From: an uncultured Gilliamella sp.
GTDB taxonomy: Bacteria; Pseudomonadota; Gammaproteobacteria; Enterobacterales; Enterobacteriaceae
Direction of reading: 5' to 3'
DNA: 13,930 nucleotides
Assembly: GCA_945291235.1 (NCBI GenBank)
Contig: CALYQY010000062.1
Location: forward strand, 1-13,930
Shown here one piece after another: positions 10,412 to 13,930 of the stretch. The position numbers were made by a program, and so were the translations under genes. Position 1 is the stretch's first letter. Every line of letters begins with the position of its first letter. The notes beneath the pieces are model-generated. The model made no database searches and was not told the origin of the DNA. It saw nothing but the letters and a program-made list of their open reading frames with translations.

Positions 10412-10429
10412 GGGATTGCTTCCAATCCC
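10412..10429 (+). other. Small perfect hairpin in the leader of the major facilitator gene
   Basis: GGGATTG (10412-10418) and CAATCCC (10423-10429) form a 7-bp perfect stem closed by a CTTC tetraloop, only 9 bases after the previous hairpin. No T tract follows, so it is not an ordinary terminator. It lies 39 bases before the downstream start codon. It may be part of a 5' leader; I do not recognise a known riboswitch. Confidence 0.4.
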
Positions 10430-10468
10430 TACACCCGGCATATCAAATCAAATTTAGGCTAAACAAAA

Positions 10469-11872
10469 ATGAATAGCGAATTACAGTTACCACCGTTTGT
10501 GTATCGAATTTTACCTTGGATTGCAGCTTTTGCTTTTTTTATGCAGTCGCTCGATACCTCCATTTTAAACACAGCATTGCCGACTATGGCAACAGATTTA
10601 AATCAATCGCCATTGAATATGCAATCCGCTGTTATTTGTTATGCATTAACCCTTGCCTTATTTATTCCGGTCAGTGGGTTTTTATCCGATAAATTTGGTA
10701 CAAGAAATATTTTTGTCATGGCAGTAACGCTCTTTACCTTTGGCTCATTGCTATGCGCATTATCCAACTCATTAATTTTTCTGGATATATCTCGAGTTAT
10801 TCAGGGTATTGGCGGTTCGATGATGGTGCCGGTATCTCGTTTAGTATTAATCAAAGCATTCAAGCGTAGCGAATTTTTAGCGGCGTTAAATACCGCAACG
10901 ATTCCCGGTCTAGTCGGGCCGGTTGTTGGTCCTGTTTTAGGTGGCTATTTAGTCGATATGGTTAGTTGGCATTGGGTCTTTTTTATTAACATTCCCATTG
11001 GTGTGTTAGGTGTGATAATAAGCTGGAAATACATGCCTAATATAAAAGGTGAGCGCATGCCTTTTGACTTGCTTGGCTTTATCTTTATTGTTATCACTTT
11101 TATTAGCGCAACGTTAGGGGTCGAGTTATTAAATGAAGGTCAACCTGCTTACATTTCGTTAATTCTTGCCGTTGTCAGTATAATATTTTTAATCATTTAT
11201 CGTTATTATGCGAAAAACAAACAAGCGCCATTATTTCCATTAACACTTTTTAACATCCGCACCTTCAAAATAGGCATTATAGGCAATCTAATTTGTCGAT
11301 TAGGTATTTCAGGCGTGCCATTCCTTATCCCACTGCTATTACAAGTCGGCTTTGGTTATTCCGCTATATTTGCCGGTATCATGTTGGTGCCTATGGCGGT
11401 TGCCTCAATCTGTACCAGAATATTTATCCCACATGTTTTAGGTCGGTTAGGCTATCGTTTTGTACTAATTACAAATACTATTTTAGCTGGTCTGTTAATA
11501 ATTTTAATGTCTGAACTCAACGCTTCAACGCCATTAATATTTATTGGCATACTGCTTTTTTGTATTGGTGGTGTTAATTCCATGCAATATACCGCAATGA
11601 ACAGCATCACATTAGCGGATTTACAAGGAGAATCAACCAGTAGCGGTAATAGCCTTATGGCCGTTAATCAACAATTAGCAATCAGTTTTGGCACCGGTTT
11701 AGGTGCTGTCTTGGTAAGATTGATAAGCCGTTCAACCAGCACAATTCACGCTTTTCAATTAACATTTGTTATACTAGGTGTCGTGACTGTATTATCCAGT
11801 ATAATATTTGCTCAACTCACAAAACAAGACGGAAAAAACTTAACCGCTCATCATCAAGAAACAAGGAGATAA
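10469..11872 (+). CDS. MFS transporter, DHA2 14-helix family, HsrA/MdtD-like
   Basis: This 467-residue major facilitator is of the drug:proton antiporter-2 type and is rich in membrane helices, with 14 expected for the family. Visible motifs are D1 [11 protein letters not shown] (28-38), motif [12 protein letters not shown] (70-80), motif [10 protein letters not shown] (109-117) and the antiporter motif [11 protein letters not shown] (150-159). The sequence [20 protein letters not shown] in the C-terminal half is shared with E. coli HsrA (YieO) and MdtD. Both are similar throughout, and I cannot choose between them. Likely role is proton-driven efflux across the inner membrane; substrates are unknown. 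The ribosome binding site is weak (AGG near 10456). ycbL begins 4 bases after its stop, so the two are translationally linked. Confidence 0.9.
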   Translation: MNSELQLPPFVYRILPWIAAFAFFMQSLDTSILNTALPTMATDLNQSPLNMQSAVICYALTLALFIPVSGFLSDKFGTRNIFVMAVTLFTFGSLLCALSNSLIFLDISRVIQGIGGSMMVPVSRLVLIKAFKRSEFLAALNTATIPGLVGPVVGPVLGGYLVDMVSWHWVFFINIPIGVLGVIISWKYMPNIKGERMPFDLLGFIFIVITFISATLGVELLNEGQPAYISLILAVVSIIFLIIYRYYAKNKQAPLFPLTLFNIRTFKIGIIGNLICRLGISGVPFLIPLLLQVGFGYSAIFAGIMLVPMAVASICTRIFIPHVLGRLGYRFVLITNTILAGLLIILMSELNASTPLIFIGILLFCIGGVNSMQYTAMNSITLADLQGESTSSGNSLMAVNQQLAISFGTGLGAVLVRLISRSTSTIHAFQLTFVILGVVTVLSSIIFAQLTKQDGKNLTAHHQETRR

Positions 11873-11876
11873 ATGT

Positions 11877-12509
11877 ATGTTTCAGTACCAAATTATTCCG
11901 GTGACGGCTTTTCAAGAAAATTGCAGCATTATTTGGTGTGATCAAACAATGGAAGCGGCCTTTGTTGATCCTGGTGGTGAACCGGAATTACTCAAAAAAG
12001 CGGTTGAAAAGTTAGGCGTAAATATTAAACAAATTTTATTAACGCATGGCCACTTAGATCATGTCGGAGCGGCTGTTGAATTAGCTAATCATTATGATGT
12101 CAACATTATTGGCTCTCAACAAGAAGATGAATTTTTGTTTACGTCTTTACCTGAGCAATGCATACAATTTGGTTTCCCCTTCATTAACCCTTTTTTACCC
12201 GATCGTTGGCTAAAAGAAGGTGACAAAATTCAAGTTGGCAACATCTCGCTTGATGTACTTTTCTGCCCCGGTCATACGCCCGGCCATATCGTGTTTATCA
12301 ATCATCCGGATAAAATAGCCTTTGTGGGTGATGTGTTATTTAATGGCAGTATAGGGCGAACAGATTTTCCTAGGGGCAATCACGCAGATTTAATTTCATC
12401 AATTACTCACAAATTATTGCCACTTGGCGATGATTTTATTTTCGTACCTGGACATGGTCCGATGTCTAGCTTTGGACATGAACGACTCAATAATCCATTC
12501 TTAGTTTAA
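11877..12509 (+). CDS. ycbL: Metallo-beta-lactamase-fold hydrolase YcbL
   Basis: This 210-residue cytoplasmic protein is collinear with E. coli YcbL (215 residues). Metal-binding residues are visible: THGHLDH (His57, His59, Asp61, His62), PGHTPGH (His133), GDVLF (Asp152) and PGHGP (His193). The family is the glyoxalase II-like branch, and Salmonella YcbL was reported to have type II glyoxalase (thioester hydrolase) activity. The [17 protein letters not shown] segment matches the YcbL subgroup. AAGGAG at 11863-11868 lies at the end of the MFS gene. An ATG at 11873 is out of frame and soon stopped, so 11877 is the start. Coupling to the MFS gene suggests joint expression, though no shared pathway is evident. 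Confidence 0.94.
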   Translation: MFQYQIIPVTAFQENCSIIWCDQTMEAAFVDPGGEPELLKKAVEKLGVNIKQILLTHGHLDHVGAAVELANHYDVNIIGSQQEDEFLFTSLPEQCIQFGFPFINPFLPDRWLKEGDKIQVGNISLDVLFCPGHTPGHIVFINHPDKIAFVGDVLFNGSIGRTDFPRGNHADLISSITHKLLPLGDDFIFVPGHGPMSSFGHERLNNPFLV

Positions 12510-12525
12510 TCTCAAAAGGCGCTAT

Positions 12526-12552
12526 GCTATCACTGCTTATTAGGGTGATAGC
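12526..12552 (+). terminator. Possible terminator hairpin after ycbL
   Basis: GCTATCAC (12526-12533) pairs perfectly with GTGATAGC (12545-12552) around an 11-base loop, starting 16 bases after the ycbL stop. The following bases, TAACATTATTT, are only moderately T-rich. It separates ycbL from the biotin-controlled promoter downstream, which fits a terminator, but the U tract is poor. Confidence 0.4.
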
Positions 12553-12572
12553 TAACATTATTTCCAGCTCAG

Positions 12573-12605
12573 TTGTAAACTATTTTTATAAAAAATAGTT
12601 TACAA
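12573..12605. promoter_or_regulatory. BirA operator (biotin repressor site) of bioY
   Basis: TTGTAAAC (12573-12580) and GTTTACAA (12598-12605) are separated by 17 bases. The E. coli BirA operator has the same outer halves, written TTGTAAACC and GGTTTACAA with 15-16 bases between. Here the whole element is a perfect inverted repeat with 15-bp arms and a 3-base centre, ATA at 12588-12590. It sits 56 bases before bioY. Holo-BirA (with biotinyl-5'-AMP) would repress when biotin is plentiful. Confidence 0.88.
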
Positions 12606-12626
12606 TAATCAATAATGCTTTATTAT
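12599..12626 (+). promoter_or_regulatory. Sigma-70-like promoter of bioY
   Basis: TTTACA (12599-12604) and TATTAT (12621-12626) each match the consensus at five of six positions and are 16 bases apart. The -35 hexamer lies wholly within the right half of the BirA operator, so repressor binding would directly block RNA polymerase. Transcription would start about 30 bases before bioY. Confidence 0.72.
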
Positions 12627-12660
12627 GACCAGATTAATCATGTATCAAAGGTAAAAAATA

Positions 12661-13248
12661 ATGAAGCAACAAATGACAACTTATTACCCTACATTTATCA
12701 CAACTCTGGTTAACTTATCTACCTGGCAACGTAAGCTACTTACCACCACCAGTGCGGCACTACTGTTAGGGCTGGCAGCCAATATTAGCATTCCTACTTA
12801 CCCGGTTCCGTTTACTTTACAATCGTTAGCAGTACTGCTTATTGGCGCTTTTTTAGGCCGTAAATTAGGTGCATTAGCCATACTGCAATATCTACTTTTA
12901 GGTGCGATAGGATTACCATTATTTGCCAATGGTAGCGGTGGTATTATGGCTCTGGCATCACCTTCGGCAGGTTATTTATATGGCTATGTGTTTAGCGCTT
13001 ATCTAGCCGGATATGCAGCAGAAAAAGGCTATGACCGCCACTTTATTCTGGGCTTAATTGCCTTTGCCTGCGCACATCAATTGCTTTTCGTATTTGGTGT
13101 GGTGTATTTAATGGGCTATTTACATATTAGCTTTGTAGAAGCATTTAAAGTGGGATATCTGCCATTTGTAGGGGTTGATGCATTAAAATTTATTATTGCG
13201 ACCTTTACAATGTTTTCACTTTGGCGTTATCGTGCTAAAAAACAATAA
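12661..13248 (+). CDS. bioY: Biotin transporter BioY
   Basis: This 195-residue membrane protein is BioY, the biotin-binding S component of energy-coupling factor transporters. Six hydrophobic segments are visible. Family hallmarks are IPTYPVPFTLQSLAVLLIGA (44-63), GAIGLPLFANGSGGI (81-95), a glycine/tyrosine-rich AGYLYGYV (103-110) and the C-terminal GYLPFVGVDALKFIIA (165-180) with its conserved Asp and Lys. The usual GPTGGY reads SPSAGY here. AAAGG near 12647-12651 precedes the ATG. No bioM or bioN (ATPase and coupling subunit) is adjacent, so this is a solitary BioY; such proteins are reported to work alone or with shared ECF modules. The BirA operator upstream independently supports the biotin role. 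Confidence 0.94.
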   Translation: MKQQMTTYYPTFITTLVNLSTWQRKLLTTTSAALLLGLAANISIPTYPVPFTLQSLAVLLIGAFLGRKLGALAILQYLLLGAIGLPLFANGSGGIMALASPSAGYLYGYVFSAYLAGYAAEKGYDRHFILGLIAFACAHQLLFVFGVVYLMGYLHISFVEAFKVGYLPFVGVDALKFIIATFTMFSLWRYRAKKQ

Positions 13249-13810
13249 TATTAAGTGTGGTGATATTCTCTTCCAGTATTTAAGAGAAGAGAATACATTT
13301 AATGGTGCGGTTAGCTATAGTGGTTCAGCGCCCAATGACAATCAATTGATGAATAAAATAAATCATGTAGGATTATATATTGGTCAAAATATTGTCATTG
13401 AAGCCATACCTAAAAAAGGCGTAATTAAAAATACACTTAACCGATTTTTGACTGCTGGTAGATACAATATAATTGGTACCATTAATAACCAATTAGTGAT
13501 AAAAAACGCATTAATGCGTATCAAAGCTTTTATAGGTTTCCCTTATAACGATAGTTTTGATGCTAATGCCAAAGGTTTTTACTGTAGTGAACTAATAACT
13601 TATGCCTTTAGGCATCAAACGGGCGAAGATTATTTTCAATTATATCCAATGAATTTTAAAGATTTAACCACAGATCAGTTTATCCCTTATTGGATCGATT
13701 ATTACCGAAATCTTAAGCAAACCATTCCGCAAGGTGAGCTCGGTTCTCATCCACAACAATTATTAAGACAAAAGGAATTATTCAAGACAATCCTAACACT
13801 TGAATGCTAA
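13232..13810 (+). CDS. Permuted papain-like cysteine hydrolase, YiiX/YaeF type
   Basis: This protein of about 192 residues resembles the circularly permuted NlpC/P60 (papain-like) hydrolases of the YiiX/YaeF (C92-like) group, in which the catalytic His comes before the Cys. Numbered from GTG 13232, visible elements are KCGDILFQ (8-15), NHVGLYIG with His45, IEAIPKKGV with Glu57 and GFYCSELITYAF with Cys118, plus the family-typical FIGFPYNDSF before the Cys. No signal peptide or lipobox is seen, unlike E. coli YiiX, so it probably acts in the cytoplasm. Characterised relatives cleave amide or ester bonds in peptides or lipids; the substrate here is unknown. The start is unsettled: GTG 13232 overlaps bioY by 17 bases, TTG 13196 by 53, and neither has a ribosome binding site. 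Overlap implies cotranscription with bioY from the BirA-regulated promoter. Confidence 0.82.
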   Translation: MLKNNNIKCGDILFQYLREENTFNGAVSYSGSAPNDNQLMNKINHVGLYIGQNIVIEAIPKKGVIKNTLNRFLTAGRYNIIGTINNQLVIKNALMRIKAFIGFPYNDSFDANAKGFYCSELITYAFRHQTGEDYFQLYPMNFKDLTTDQFIPYWIDYYRNLKQTIPQGELGSHPQQLLRQKELFKTILTLEC

Positions 13811-13859
13811 TAAATGGAGGTAATAAAAAACTGAATAACAATTTAAAATAATTTAACTA

Positions 13860-13894
13860 TTGACATAGCGCCATAAAATCTATAATATGCGCGC
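13860..13894 (+). promoter_or_regulatory. Promoter of the tRNA-Asn gene
   Basis: A perfect TTGACA (13860-13865) is followed by TATAAT (13881-13886, 15-base spacer). The overlapping TAATAT (13883-13888) would give a 17-base spacer. A GCGCGC discriminator (13889-13894) follows, the GC-rich type found at stringently controlled stable RNA promoters. The tRNA begins 11 bases later. Confidence 0.8.
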
Positions 13895-13905
13895 TACATT
13901 TCGGT

Positions 13906-13930
13906 TCCTCCATAGTTCAGTCGGTAGAAC
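13906..13930 (+). tRNA. tRNA-Asn, 5' part (cut by window end)
   Basis: The last 25 bases hold the 5' acceptor strand TCCTCCA, the T at position 8 and most of the D arm, AGTTCAGTCGGTAGAAC. This matches E. coli tRNA-Asn(GUU) except in the acceptor strand (TCCTCTG there). The anticodon is outside the window, so the amino acid call rests on this resemblance. Confidence 0.82.

Noticed and set aside
10412..10429. Hairpin with CTTCC loop as a tRNA-Gly anticodon arm remnant
   Set aside because: The loop size and stem do not fit an anticodon arm and no other tRNA parts flank it.
11293..11514. Plus-strand 73-codon frame inside the MFS gene
   Set aside because: It is an out-of-frame shadow of a continuous, conserved transporter gene.
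11873..11876. ATG four bases upstream as the ycbL start
   Set aside because: It is in a different frame and reaches a stop after about 22 codons.

Overview
This window is an ordinary AT-rich chromosomal stretch from a gammaproteobacterium. The ATP synthase subunits, RecC, YjjV, YcbL and the HsrA/MdtD-like transporter all align by eye with their Escherichia coli counterparts, several at identical length. The low GC, with proteins close to both enteric and Pasteurellaceae versions, would fit a host-associated lineage such as Orbaceae (Gilliamella and relatives). That placement is inference and was not tested.

Positions 1-4958 hold the distal part of an atp operon in the enteric order: atpF (3' end only), atpH, atpA, atpG, atpD, atpC. 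Each junction is short and each start has a ribosome binding site. Together they encode the peripheral stalk end, the F1 catalytic head and the central rotor of the F1Fo ATP synthase. A strong hairpin with T-tracts closes the operon, and a doubtful small minus-strand frame (5008-5208) converges on it.

Positions 5306-9318 hold recC, followed closely by a TatD-family nuclease/hydrolase gene of the YjjV type. recB and recD are not adjacent, unlike the enteric thyA-recC-ptrA-recB-recD region. A BASS-family transporter resembling PanS/YocS follows (9373-10338). After a structured 130-base gap come a DHA2-type 14-helix major facilitator (10469-11872) and, 4 bases later, the YcbL-type metallo-beta-lactamase-fold hydrolase (11877-12509).

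Positions 12661-13810 form a small biotin-related unit. bioY (biotin transporter S component) lies behind a perfect inverted repeat matching the BirA operator, and this operator overlaps a good sigma-70 promoter. bioY overlaps a permuted papain-like (YiiX/YaeF-type) cysteine hydrolase, so that hydrolase is probably under biotin control too. The window ends inside a tRNA-Asn gene with its own strong promoter.

I found no CRISPR array, insertion sequence, prophage, toxin-antitoxin pair or defence island, and no clearly new system. The points most worth a second look are the changed residues in the Chi-recognition surface of RecC, the BirA-controlled bioY-hydrolase pair, and the unexplained paired hairpins ahead of the major facilitator gene.
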